Of a DNA stretch of 64,000 nucleotides, positions 34,781-43,466 are shown in pieces. Within the stretch, counting starts at the first letter, position 1. Every line of letters begins with the position of its first letter. Under the pieces are notes generated by a model. That model saw only the letters and a program-made list of their open reading frames with translations. It ran no database searches and was not told the DNA's origin. The DNA is from Pseudomonadota bacterium (lineage in GTDB: Bacteria > Pseudomonadota > Gammaproteobacteria > Burkholderiales > Rhodocyclaceae). The stretch spans positions 1 to 64,000 of the forward strand of contig JAGTRW010000033.1 of assembly GCA_018262095.1 (NCBI GenBank), read 5' to 3'. A program made the position numbers and the translations under genes.

Positions 34781-36391
34781 CTACAGCCGGTAAGCCGAGA
34801 CGATCTGGCTCATTTCCTTGGCCACCGCGTCAAGCTGGCGCGCCGATTCGGCGCTGTTCTGCGCCGCGGCGCTGCTCTCCTCGGCCATCTGGGCGATGCT
34901 CTCGACGCTGCCGGCGATGGTGTTGCTGGCCTGGCTTTGTTCGCGGATCGCCGCGGTGATTTCCTCGACCATCGCCACCGCGTGCTGGCTGGCCTGGGTG
35001 ATCCGGCCGATCGCCGCGCTGGCGTTGCCGGCGCGCGCCACGCCGGTCTCGACCAAGGCCACGGCCTCGCTCATTCCTTCGGCCACTTCCTTCGAGACAC
35101 TTCTGATCGAACCGATCATCGTCGAAATCTCGGTTGTCGAACTCGCCGTACGCTCGGCGAGCTTGCGTACTTCGTCGGCAACGACGGCAAAACCGCGTCC
35201 CTGCTCACCGGCGCGCGCCGCTTCGATTGCCGCGTTCAAGGCCAGCAGGTTGGTCTGTTCGGCAACCTCCTTGATCACCGCGACGATCGTCGAGATCTGT
35301 TCGCTCGAAGCTTCAAGCTCGCGGATTCGCGCCGACGCCTGGCCGACCGATTCGGCGATCTGGTTGATGTCACCGACGGTCTGCGCGATCACCGTTTCGC
35401 CTTCACTCGCGTATCGACCCGATTCGCTGGAGAGCGAATGCGCTTCGTCCGAGCGGTCGCTGACGTGCGTGATGCTGACCGTCATCTGCTCGACGCTGGC
35501 GGCCATGCTCGACGCCGAATCGCTCTGCTGCGCCGAAGCGGCGGCGACCTGGTTCGAAGCCAGCGCGAGTTGTGCCGACGCATCGGCAACCTGGTGCGTG
35601 CTTTGGGTGATGGCACGCAGGCTCACGCACAACTTGTCGATCAGGCGGTTCAACGCCGCCGAAACCGAAGCGATCTCGTCATTGCCGACCACTTCGGCGC
35701 GCGCCGTGAAATCGAGGTCGCCTTCAACGCGCGAAATCGCCCGTTGTATCGACGACAGCGAGCGATTGATGCCGCGGATCACGACGAAGCTGATTCCGGC
35801 GATCAGCAACGAGGCGATCAGCGTGAGCGCAATGGTGATCCACAGACCGCGTTGGGCGGTCGCTTCGGCGGTCACGGCGTGCTGTTCAGCGGCAGCATCG
35901 TTAAGCGCGATATGCTCGTCGATCAGCTTGACGAGCTGTGCACGGCTGGCGCTCATCGCCGCAGTTTGTTCGAGCGCACCAGCCTTGTCGTTGGCGCGCG
36001 ACTTGTCGACCACCGCCGGCAGCCTGCCGAGATAGTCCGCGGTCGCCGCCTTTTCGGCTTTGAGCAATTCGAGGCCCTTGGGCGAACTCTGCATCTTTTC
36101 GTAGCTGGCGAGCGAATCGCTCATTCCCTTGGCGGCCGTGGCCATGGTCTTTTCGAGTTCGGCCATCTGCTCCTTTTGCGCACTGCCGATGTGCCGGTAC
36201 AGGCTCAAGGCGATGACCTGCTGGTGCGACTTTAGCTGGTAGATCGTCTGGATTCCTGGAATGGTTCTGTTGTTGGAATACTGCAGCGCGTCGTCGATTC
36301 CGTTGGCGACGAAAATACCGAGCCCGCCGACGATAACCAGTGCGGAAATGGCGCTCGCCGCCATGACCTTCAATTTGTTCGAAATGCTCAT
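34781..36391 (-). CDS. Methyl-accepting chemotaxis protein with four-helix-bundle sensor
   Basis: 536 residues: TM1 about 10-32, 4HB_MCP periplasmic domain about 33-185, TM2 about 188-210, HAMP about 211-265, and a long cytoplasmic signalling coiled coil. The hairpin tip is canonical ([20 protein letters not shown], then [18 protein letters not shown]). ATG 36391 is supported by GGGAG upstream; the 743-residue longer frame covers the response-regulator gene and is not real. It clusters with a 7TMR-DISM kinase and a response regulator upstream and a GGDEF-EAL gene downstream. Confidence 0.93.
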   Translation of the reverse strand: MSISNKLKVMAASAISALVIVGGLGIFVANGIDDALQYSNNRTIPGIQTIYQLKSHQQVIALSLYRHIGSAQKEQMAELEKTMATAAKGMSDSLASYEKMQSSPKGLELLKAEKAATADYLGRLPAVVDKSRANDKAGALEQTAAMSASRAQLVKLIDEHIALNDAAAEQHAVTAEATAQRGLWITIALTLIASLLIAGISFVVIRGINRSLSSIQRAISRVEGDLDFTARAEVVGNDEIASVSAALNRLIDKLCVSLRAITQSTHQVADASAQLALASNQVAAASAQQSDSASSMAASVEQMTVSITHVSDRSDEAHSLSSESGRYASEGETVIAQTVGDINQIAESVGQASARIRELEASSEQISTIVAVIKEVAEQTNLLALNAAIEAARAGEQGRGFAVVADEVRKLAERTASSTTEISTMIGSIRSVSKEVAEGMSEAVALVETGVARAGNASAAIGRITQASQHAVAMVEEITAAIREQSQASNTIAGSVESIAQMAEESSAAAQNSAESARQLDAVAKEMSQIVSAYRL

Positions 36392-36498
36392 CGTGTAATT
36401 TCTCCCGTAACAAAAGAACGAGCGGCAAAAGCCACGGCAAGACTGCAAAAAAGAGGGTTTTTGAGACTTGAGTACGACCCGCGCATGGCGCGCGACCG

Positions 36499-37218
36499 CT
36501 ACTCGCTCAATTGCACGTGGCCGGAAAACTCGTAGCCACGCCCGTAGGCAGAACGCAGCGGCAGTTTGAGCCCGACCTTGTCGCCGACCTTGCGGCGCAG
36601 GCGGCTGATCAGCGCTTCGAGGCGATGCGCGCTGCCCGCGTCGAAGATGCCGTCGACCTGTACGATCAATTCCTCGCGCGAAGCGAAGCGCTGCTCGCCG
36701 CCAAAGAGCGTTCTGAGGACGGCCAGTTCGCTGGCCGAGAGCAGTACGGCGACACCGTTGGGCGAGGTCAGCACGCGCGCGACGACGTCGAGCTGCCATG
36801 GGCGCTCGACGATAGTCTGCGGCGTCAGCAGCGAGCTGGCGAAATCCGGGACCGCCGCCGAAACGCGTCGATGGACCGAGAGCAGCGTCGCCTCCAGTTC
36901 CTCCGGATCGACCGGCTTGACCAGATAGGCGTCGGCACCATCCTTGAGACAGGCGATGCGTAGTTCGCGCTCGTCGCGCCCAGTGCACATCACGACGCCG
37001 ATGCGCTGGCACGGGTGCACCTCGCGGAACAGTTCGAGCCCGCTGCCGTCGGGCAGATTGATGTCGAGCACGATCAGATTCGGCGCCTGCGCAAGCGCCG
37101 CGCTGGCGGCGGCCAAGGTTCCCGCGCTACGCACGCGAAAACCCGAGCCGGACAGGTAAATGGCGAGTTCCTCGCAGAGCTCTTGGTCGTCCTCGACGAG
37201 CAGTACCGACGGTTTCAT
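36499..37218 (-). CDS. Response regulator, OmpR-like (REC plus winged helix)
   Basis: 239 residues. Receiver domain about 1-118 with acidic pocket VEDD, phospho-acceptor Asp in [13 protein letters not shown] and Lys in YLVKPVD; a winged-helix DNA-binding domain about 150-235 with [18 protein letters not shown] and AYGRGYEF. It overlaps the upstream histidine kinase gene by 4 bp (ATGA), so the two form a two-component pair. Target genes are unknown; the adjacent MCP and GGDEF-EAL genes are candidates. Confidence 0.93.
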   Translation of the reverse strand: MKPSVLLVEDDQELCEELAIYLSGSGFRVRSAGTLAAASAALAQAPNLIVLDINLPDGSGLELFREVHPCQRIGVVMCTGRDERELRIACLKDGADAYLVKPVDPEELEATLLSVHRRVSAAVPDFASSLLTPQTIVERPWQLDVVARVLTSPNGVAVLLSASELAVLRTLFGGEQRFASREELIVQVDGIFDAGSAHRLEALISRLRRKVGDKVGLKLPLRSAYGRGYEFSGHVQLSE

Positions 37219-39197
37219 GACGTTTGTCCAGCCGTAGCCTGCCTAATCGGCAGCCGCAATTCAAAAGTCGCTCCGGCGCCCGGACGCGAAATACAATCGG
37301 CGCTGCCACCATGGTGGCGAACCACGTTGGCGACCAGCGACAGACCGATACCGAAGCCGGCGCTGCCCTTGCCGGCCGAGCGCGGGAAGATGCCGAACAG
37401 GCGCTGGCGGTCGGCCTCGGCGATTCCCGGCCCGCCATCGCTGACGCGGTAGACGACCGTTCCGGGGTGCGCCGCGTCACAGCCGACGCTCAGCGTGATC
37501 GGCGAATCCGGCGGCGAATACTTGATCGCGTTGTCGAGCAGATTGACGAGTGCCAGCGTCACCAGTTCGGAATCGATCGTGATCTCGGCCGGCAAGTCGT
37601 CGGCGGCAACGTATTCGATAGTGCGACCCGAATGCGCTGCGCCGATCTGGGCGCAGGCCTCGAGCGCCGGAAAGCCCGGCGAGCATTCGTCAAAATCAGC
37701 AGCGAAATCAGCGCCGGCCAGGCGCTGCAAGCGCAGGCTGCGGTCGATCAATTCGCTCATGCGACGCGCCGCCTTGGCCAGCCGAGCTATCCTTTGCCGT
37801 ACCGCCTCATCGGCATCGACCAGTCCGACGCGCAGATTGCTCAACCCATAGACGATGAAACCCAAGGGATTGCGCAATTCATGCGCGACAAAGGCGAAGA
37901 GCCGCGTCTGCTCGTCGCGCAAGGTCTTCTCCTGCTCGACCAGCGAGCGGTTGAGCCGCGCGTCGGCGATGGCGCGCAGCCGTTCGTCGTAAATCGATTT
38001 GACGTCGAGCAGCAATCCCATATTCACCAGCAGGCAATACGAAAGAACGGCTCCGATGACGCTCGTTTCGATCCACCCGGCGCCGTCGATGGCCCCCCAG
38101 GCCGTCAGGACCGGCATCAGCGTCGGCAGCATAAAACCTGTCGCGCCAGCAAAGAAGCAGATCGCTCGACGCCGACCGGCGCGATACGCTTGCCAGGACA
38201 ACCAGGCGAACAGTGCGATCGACAGCACCACGGTCAGTTGCATGAGCGGCCCGACGACGCGAAACTGATCGAGCGGGATGCTCAGTGTCGAAGCGACGCA
38301 GACCAGCACCGCCCACTTGAGCCAGGCGTTGAGGCGCGGAAAAAAGGCTTGCGTGCGCAGCGCCTGCTGCATGAACAGCAAGACCACCGCGGGGAGCAGG
38401 CAGACGTTGATGTTGTGAAGGGCGTCGGCGATCGCCGGCGAATTCGGAAAAGCGAATTGCGCGGTGAATCCCAGCGCGGTCGCCAGAAACTGCCCCAAGA
38501 ACAGGCACGACGCGATAAACACCAGATAGCGCCGGTCGCGGATCATCACGCCGCCGCAGAAGCTCATCAGCAAGGTGCTGACGATCACGCCGAAAGCCAC
38601 GCCGATCGCCATCAATTCGGACTGCGCGGCAAGGCGAAAGGCTTCGGGTTGCCATAGCGTCAGCGAAAACATCAGCGACGAAGTGCTCTCGACGCGCAGG
38701 TAAAAGACGCGACGCTGGTCGTCGGGCAGCACCACGGGAAACAACGGATAGCGGTAACGACAAGGGCGGGCGGCGAAAGGCTGACGGTCGCCGGCACGCA
38801 GAATCAGCGTTTGCCCGCCCTTGCCGTCAGGACCGTAAAAACGGTAATCGTCGATCACCGCATTGCCCGCCTCGAGCCGCCACTGCGCAGGGGCGTCGGC
38901 CTCGCGTTGCAGCGGGATGCGCAGCCAGACGACGTCGCGCGTAAATCCCAGCGACACGCCGTGCTGCTGCGCCACAAAGCGGTTCTGCATCGATGGCGCG
39001 GCGACGTCATCGATCGTCAGCAAGCCACCGGGGTCGCGCAGCAGCGCGATCTGATCGCCCAGCGTGCGCTGTTCCTCGCCGACCAGCAAAGGTCGCAGGC
39101 CGTCGCGGTCGGCGGCCGTTGCCGAAGCGCAGAGAACCAGCAGCGCCGTCAAACAGAGCAGAGAATGCCGCAGTGCTGCGATCATTAGCCGAAGCAT
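37215..39197 (-). CDS. Histidine kinase with 7TMR-DISM sensory module
   Basis: About 660 residues: signal-like N-terminus, periplasmic 7TMR-DISMED2-type beta domain (about 35-170), seven membrane helices (about 195-400), coiled linker, HisKA with phospho-acceptor His in FVAHELRNPLG (about residue 439) and an HATPase domain with N box LVNLLDNAIKYSP and G boxes DGGPGIA and GFGIGLSL. 7TMR-DISM receptors are thought to sense extracellular ligands such as carbohydrates. ATG 39197 or 39185 are the plausible starts; none has a strong ribosome-binding site. Its partner regulator overlaps it by 4 bp. Confidence 0.92.
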   Translation of the reverse strand: MLRLMIAALRHSLLCLTALLVLCASATAADRDGLRPLLVGEEQRTLGDQIALLRDPGGLLTIDDVAAPSMQNRFVAQQHGVSLGFTRDVVWLRIPLQREADAPAQWRLEAGNAVIDDYRFYGPDGKGGQTLILRAGDRQPFAARPCRYRYPLFPVVLPDDQRRVFYLRVESTSSLMFSLTLWQPEAFRLAAQSELMAIGVAFGVIVSTLLMSFCGGVMIRDRRYLVFIASCLFLGQFLATALGFTAQFAFPNSPAIADALHNINVCLLPAVVLLFMQQALRTQAFFPRLNAWLKWAVLVCVASTLSIPLDQFRVVGPLMQLTVVLSIALFAWLSWQAYRAGRRRAICFFAGATGFMLPTLMPVLTAWGAIDGAGWIETSVIGAVLSYCLLVNMGLLLDVKSIYDERLRAIADARLNRSLVEQEKTLRDEQTRLFAFVAHELRNPLGFIVYGLSNLRVGLVDADEAVRQRIARLAKAARRMSELIDRSLRLQRLAGADFAADFDECSPGFPALEACAQIGAAHSGRTIEYVAADDLPAEITIDSELVTLALVNLLDNAIKYSPPDSPITLSVGCDAAHPGTVVYRVSDGGPGIAEADRQRLFGIFPRSAGKGSAGFGIGLSLVANVVRHHGGSADCISRPGAGATFELRLPIRQATAGQTS

Positions 39198-39412
39198 GTC
39201 AAAAGTGAAGGCCGGTAAGATATCCGACGACCAAAGCCAAGGCAAATACTCACACATACTGACACGCCTAACAAAAAAATTGCCTATCTCGGCGCTGTCG
39301 TGGCTGGCATAATCACGCTCCTCGCGGCTTTTTTTCGCCGAGTGCTGTCGTTTTCTAGCGTTTCAAGTCGGTCGCCCGCGCCTCAAAAGACGGGCAAACA
39401 ATGGAGTAGATT

Positions 39413-41173
39413 ATGCGCTTTTCGAACATGCGGATCGCTTATCGATTGCTGGTTGTCGTACTGGTCGGCGCCTTGGGGCTGGCGATCTTCACCTTTGTTT
39501 CGCTCTCCAATTTGCGCACCACCCTCGAGTCGGAGCGCGAAAACAAGACCAAGGAACACGTCGAGGTCGCGCAGACCTTGATCCGTGGAATTGTCGACGA
39601 TGCGTCAAAGAGCGGGCGTTCGAGCAAAGAGGCGCAGCGACAGGCCTTAAGCGCATTGCGCGCGGTACGCTATGCCGGTGACGAGTATTACTGGGTTAAC
39701 GACTCCGCCGGAATGATGTTGATGCATCCGATCGACAAGGCCCTTGAAAACACCTCGGTGATGGGCGTCAAGAACAGCAAGGGCGTCGCCATCTTCTCGA
39801 GCATGATCGACGTCGCACGCACCAACGGCGGCGGTTTCTATCACTACGAATGGAAGAGCCACGACGATCCGGCGCCACGCGCCAAGATTGCCTATGTCAC
39901 TTACATTCCGGAGTGGGATTGGATTATCGGGACGGCCGTCTATGTGGACGACATCGACGCCCTCTACCTGACCCAGGCGTGGCGTTTGGGCGGCATCGGC
40001 CTGATCACCTTGTTGATTTCCGTGCTCACCGCCCTACTGATCACGCGCACCGTGGTCAAGCCGCTGTCGGCGGTGGCCTTGCAGATGAACGAACTGGCCA
40101 GCGGCCGCCTCGATATCAAGATAGAGAACACCGATCGCGGCGATGAAATCGGCGCGATGACGCGTGCGTTAAGTTCGGTGCAGACCAACCTGCTGGCCAT
40201 TGCCGGCGCCGCCGATGAGATCGCGCAGGGCAATCTGACGGTCACCATCGAGCCGCGTTCGGAATGGGACCGGCTGGGAATCGCGCTCAAGACCATGCTC
40301 GTGCAACTGCGCCGTCTGGTCGCCGAAACCGCGAGCACGGCGAAGGCGGTGCATGACGGTGCGACGACGATTTCGGCTTCGGTCGAGAGTCAGGCGACGG
40401 CATCGAGCGAGTTGTCGTCTTCGGTCGCCGAGATCACCTCGACCATGGAGGAGCTCTCGGCATCATCGTCGCAGATCTCCGAGCACTCCGGCGCCGTCGT
40501 CGAGATTGCCAACAAGACGCTCGACAGCAGCCGCATGGGAACCGAGGCGATGGAGCAGCTCGCCGCGCGCATGGCCAGCATCCGCGACGAAAATCGCAGC
40601 AGTCTTGACGACATCATCGGACTGGGCAAGACGTCCAAGGAAATCAGCAAGGTGATGACGATCATCAACGTCATTGCCGATCAAACCAAGCTGATCGCCT
40701 TCAATGCGGCGCTGGAAGCAGCCAGTGCCGGCGAGTCCGGTCGGCGTTTCAGCGTCGTGGCCGCAGAAATTCGCCGACTGGCCGACAGCGTCACCGATTC
40801 CACCGGTGAAATCGAAAGCAAGGTCAGCGAGATTCAGGACTCGATCAGCCGCCTGGTGATCACCTCGGAAAAAGGCGCCAGCGGCATCATCGAAGGCATG
40901 GAGGCAACCACGCACACCGCCGACCGGCTCAGCGAACTCGTTGAAGCGGCAAGCAAGACGGCCAGTGCGGCGCAGCAGATTTCGCTGTCGACGCAGCAGC
41001 AGAAGACGGCCGTCAGCCAAGTGGTGATCGCGTTGCGCGAGATCGTCGGCGCCACGCATCACACGGCGCAGTCGATGTCGCAGCTTTCAGACGTCAGTCG
41101 CAACATGGCCGGCTTGTCGTCCGACATGGATGGTCAGGTCTCTCGTTTCCGGCTGAACGCCAAGGCCGGCTGA
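39413..41173 (+). CDS. Methyl-accepting chemotaxis protein with single Cache domain, Wsp-like cluster receptor
   Basis: 586 residues. TM1 about 10-30, sCache_2 domain about 35-185 (YYWVNDSAGMMLMHP and GFYHYEW, EWDWIIGTAVYVDD are typical), TM2 about 192-212, HAMP about 213-265, then signalling domain. Its hairpin tip (ADQTKLIAFNAALEAASAGE, then GRRFSVVAAEIRRLAD) departs from the canonical flagellar form, as in receptors of alternative-function chemosensory systems. GGAG 6 nt upstream supports ATG 39413. It is followed 10 bp later by cheB, so it is the dedicated receptor of this cluster. Confidence 0.93.
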   Translation: MRFSNMRIAYRLLVVVLVGALGLAIFTFVSLSNLRTTLESERENKTKEHVEVAQTLIRGIVDDASKSGRSSKEAQRQALSALRAVRYAGDEYYWVNDSAGMMLMHPIDKALENTSVMGVKNSKGVAIFSSMIDVARTNGGGFYHYEWKSHDDPAPRAKIAYVTYIPEWDWIIGTAVYVDDIDALYLTQAWRLGGIGLITLLISVLTALLITRTVVKPLSAVALQMNELASGRLDIKIENTDRGDEIGAMTRALSSVQTNLLAIAGAADEIAQGNLTVTIEPRSEWDRLGIALKTMLVQLRRLVAETASTAKAVHDGATTISASVESQATASSELSSSVAEITSTMEELSASSSQISEHSGAVVEIANKTLDSSRMGTEAMEQLAARMASIRDENRSSLDDIIGLGKTSKEISKVMTIINVIADQTKLIAFNAALEAASAGESGRRFSVVAAEIRRLADSVTDSTGEIESKVSEIQDSISRLVITSEKGASGIIEGMEATTHTADRLSELVEAASKTASAAQQISLSTQQQKTAVSQVVIALREIVGATHHTAQSMSQLSDVSRNMAGLSSDMDGQVSRFRLNAKAG

Positions 41174-41183
41174 GCCGTTCGCG

Positions 41184-42006
41184 ATGGCCATCCGGGTCCT
41201 GCTGGTCGACGACAGCGCCGTAGTGCGCAATTTGCTGCGCGCCATTTTCGAAAAAGACGATGCTTTCGAGATCATGGGCGAGGCGGCCAACGGCTTGGAA
41301 GCCGTCGCGCAAGTCAGGCGCGAGCGCCCCGGACTGATCGCCATGGACCTCGAAATGCCGCTGATGGGCGGCGTCGAGGCCATCGAAGAAATCATGAGCT
41401 TTTGTCCGGTGCCGATCCTGGTGGTCACTGATCACGCCAACGCGCAGCATGCCTACGCCGCCGTCGCGCACGGTGCGATCGATGTCATGGCCAAGTCAGG
41501 CTTGTCCGAAAACGGGGGAAAGGGGCTCCTCGCTCGGGCGCATCTGGTGGCGTCGATCCCGGTGATCACGCACATCAAATCGTTGCGCCGACCGGCGCCA
41601 AAACCGGCGGCGGCACTCGCTCTGCCGCCCCGGGCAAGGAACTTGTCGCGGCCCGGCGCGGTATTCGGAGTCGTTTCTTCAACCGGCGGACCGCAAGCAC
41701 TGTGCCGCCTGTTAAGCCAGCTTCCGGTCAACTTCAATTGCCCGATTCTGATCTCCCAGCACGTCATTCCGGGTTTCGCCGCGGGCATGGCGAAATGGCT
41801 GGCGACCGAATCGAGCCTGCCGCGCCATGGGTCTGGCCCGCATCAAGGCAGTTGGCGGTACGACTTTGGCGCAGGACGCGGCCTCATCGGTGATTTACGG
41901 AATGAACCGGGTAGCCATCGAGGGCGGCGCCGTGCAGCGGGTGCTGCCGCTCGACGAAATCGCCGCAGCAATGGTGCAATTGGCTTGCGTGGCGGAGCGC
42001 TCATGA
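41184..42006 (+). pseudogene. cheB: cheB with an internal frame-shifting deletion in the methylesterase domain
   Basis: The N-terminal receiver domain (VDDSAVVRN, AMDLEMPLMGG) and the first third of the CheB methylesterase domain are intact, with Ser in VSSTGGPQ and His in SQHVIPGF. After AKWLATESSL (to about 41820) the frame is lost. The genuine C-terminus resumes in the next frame at about 41824 as AMGLARIKAVGGTTLAQDAA through IEGGAVQRVLPLDEIA, and ends at TGA 42004-42006 overlapping cheR by 4 bp. By family comparison about 75-80 codons are missing, including the GMGxDG catalytic Asp. A true deletion or an assembly collapse would look the same. Confidence 0.88.
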
Positions 42007-43466
42007 ACGACGAGGAGCTGCTTCCCTTTCAGGAGCTGGTACACCAGCGCAGCGGTTTGCAACTCGAAGCCGTCGCCGAATCCTGCCTGATGCTGGCGGT
42101 TCAGAAACGCATGAGCGCGACCAAAGCCAAGCCAAGTTCGGCCTACTACATGCACTTGCTGGGCGACGACGCTGAATTCGACGAACTGGTTTCATTGCTG
42201 ACCATCAACGAAACCTATTTCTACCGCGAGCCCAAACAGCTTGAGCTGCTCACCGAGCTGTTCTTGCCGGCCTTGCTGGCCAAAGCCGGCCACAGCGCAC
42301 GACGGCCGCTGCGCATTCTGAGCGCTGGTTGTTCGACCGGCGAGGAGCCGTATTCGATCGCCATCGCCATTCGCGAAAAACTCGGTGAAAGCGCGAGCCG
42401 CCTGGTGTCGATCACCGCCTGCGACATCGACCAACACGCGCTACGTCGTGCCCGCCAGGCGCTCTACTCCGAGTATTCGTTTCGCGCCATACCGCCGGCC
42501 TTGCGCCAACGCTATTTCACTGCACTGCCCGGTCGCGGCTACCTGCTCGATGAACAGATACGCTCGCTGGTAGAGTTTCATTCGCATAATCTGCTGGCCA
42601 GCCGGATGCCCGAGCAGCTGCTTGATTTCGATGTGATCTTCTTTCGCAACGTCTCGATCTATTTCGATGCACCGAGCCGTGAACGAATCCTGCGGACGCT
42701 GCACGCGACGATGCGCGAAACGGGCTATCTGGTGCTCGGAACGGCAGAAACCTTGGCCAATGACCTGGGCGTCTTTGAGCTGCGCGAGGATGAGCGAGGC
42801 TTTTATTTCGTCAAGGGCGAAACCCCGCCGGCGCCCAAGCCTTTGCTCAGGCGCGAGCATCGTCCGCGCCTCGCCGTGCCGGCGAGCGCGCCGCGTGCCG
42901 CGGCGAAGCCCCGCCGGCTTGCCGATCAGCCGGCGACGCCGGCCGTAATCAGCACCGAGAAGATCGACGCGATCCGGGCGCTGCTTCGTGCCGAGCAATA
43001 CGGCGCGGCACTCGAACAGCTGGCGCCTTTGCGCCGGGCGGCGCCCACGGAGATCGACGCGCAGTTACTGGAAAGCTACGCCTTGTTGCAATCGCGTCGT
43101 TTTGCCGAGGCCGTCGTGCTGGCGCAACAGTTGCTCGAGCGTGACCATTGGTCGGTAGACGCCATGATGCTGCTCGGCTTTGCCGCCAAATGGCAAAACG
43201 ACAGCGAGGCGGCGATCGAGCACTTCAAGAGCGCTGTTTACTCGCGCCCGGATTGCTGGCCGGCGCACTATTACCTGGGGGGTTTATGGCATGAAACGCA
43301 GCCCGCTAAAGCACGGCGCGAATACCGTACGGCGCTGATCCAGATGACCGCGAACCCCGACCCGGATGGTGGCTTGCGCTTGCCGCTCGACCTCCCCGTC
43401 GCCGACATCCGCTTCCTCTGCGAGCGGCGCGGCGCAGCTGAAAAGAGAGCTCCTCGTGGCACTTGA
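42003..43466 (+). CDS. cheR: CheR methyltransferase with C-terminal TPR-like repeats (WspC-like)
   Basis: 487 residues: CheR N-terminal helical domain and SAM-dependent methyltransferase domain (ILSAGCSTGEEPYSIA, DIDQHALRRARQ, FFRNVSIYF) to about residue 275, a Pro/Ala/Arg linker, then TPR-like helices (about 315-440; VVLAQQLLERDHWSVDAMMLLG). CheR methylates receptor glutamates. The TPR tail is typical of WspC-type enzymes in c-di-GMP-controlling systems. Because cheB is frame-shifted upstream, the cheB N-terminal frame now reads straight into this gene as one 760-codon frame; the native start is ATG 42003 within the ATGA overlap. Confidence 0.92.
   Translation: MNDEELLPFQELVHQRSGLQLEAVAESCLMLAVQKRMSATKAKPSSAYYMHLLGDDAEFDELVSLLTINETYFYREPKQLELLTELFLPALLAKAGHSARRPLRILSAGCSTGEEPYSIAIAIREKLGESASRLVSITACDIDQHALRRARQALYSEYSFRAIPPALRQRYFTALPGRGYLLDEQIRSLVEFHSHNLLASRMPEQLLDFDVIFFRNVSIYFDAPSRERILRTLHATMRETGYLVLGTAETLANDLGVFELREDERGFYFVKGETPPAPKPLLRREHRPRLAVPASAPRAAAKPRRLADQPATPAVISTEKIDAIRALLRAEQYGAALEQLAPLRRAAPTEIDAQLLESYALLQSRRFAEAVVLAQQLLERDHWSVDAMMLLGFAAKWQNDSEAAIEHFKSAVYSRPDCWPAHYYLGGLWHETQPAKARREYRTALIQMTANPDPDGGLRLPLDLPVADIRFLCERRGAAEKRAPRGT

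Noticed and set aside
34781-37012. 743-residue version of the chemoreceptor
   Set aside because: The first ~207 residues are an off-frame reading of the response regulator gene; ATG 36391 with GGGAG and a normal membrane helix is the proper start.
39303-39318. Sigma-54-like sequence TGGCATAATCACGC before the Cache chemoreceptor
   Set aside because: The GG to GC spacing is one base short and the -12 element lacks TTGC, unlike the full match at 28406.
41184-43466. 760-residue CheB-CheR fusion protein as a natural gene fusion
   Set aside because: The last part of the CheB portion before CheR (about 41822-42002) is out of frame and non-homologous, while the real CheB C-terminus is present in another frame with its own stop and a normal 4-bp overlap with cheR. 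It is a broken gene, not a fusion.
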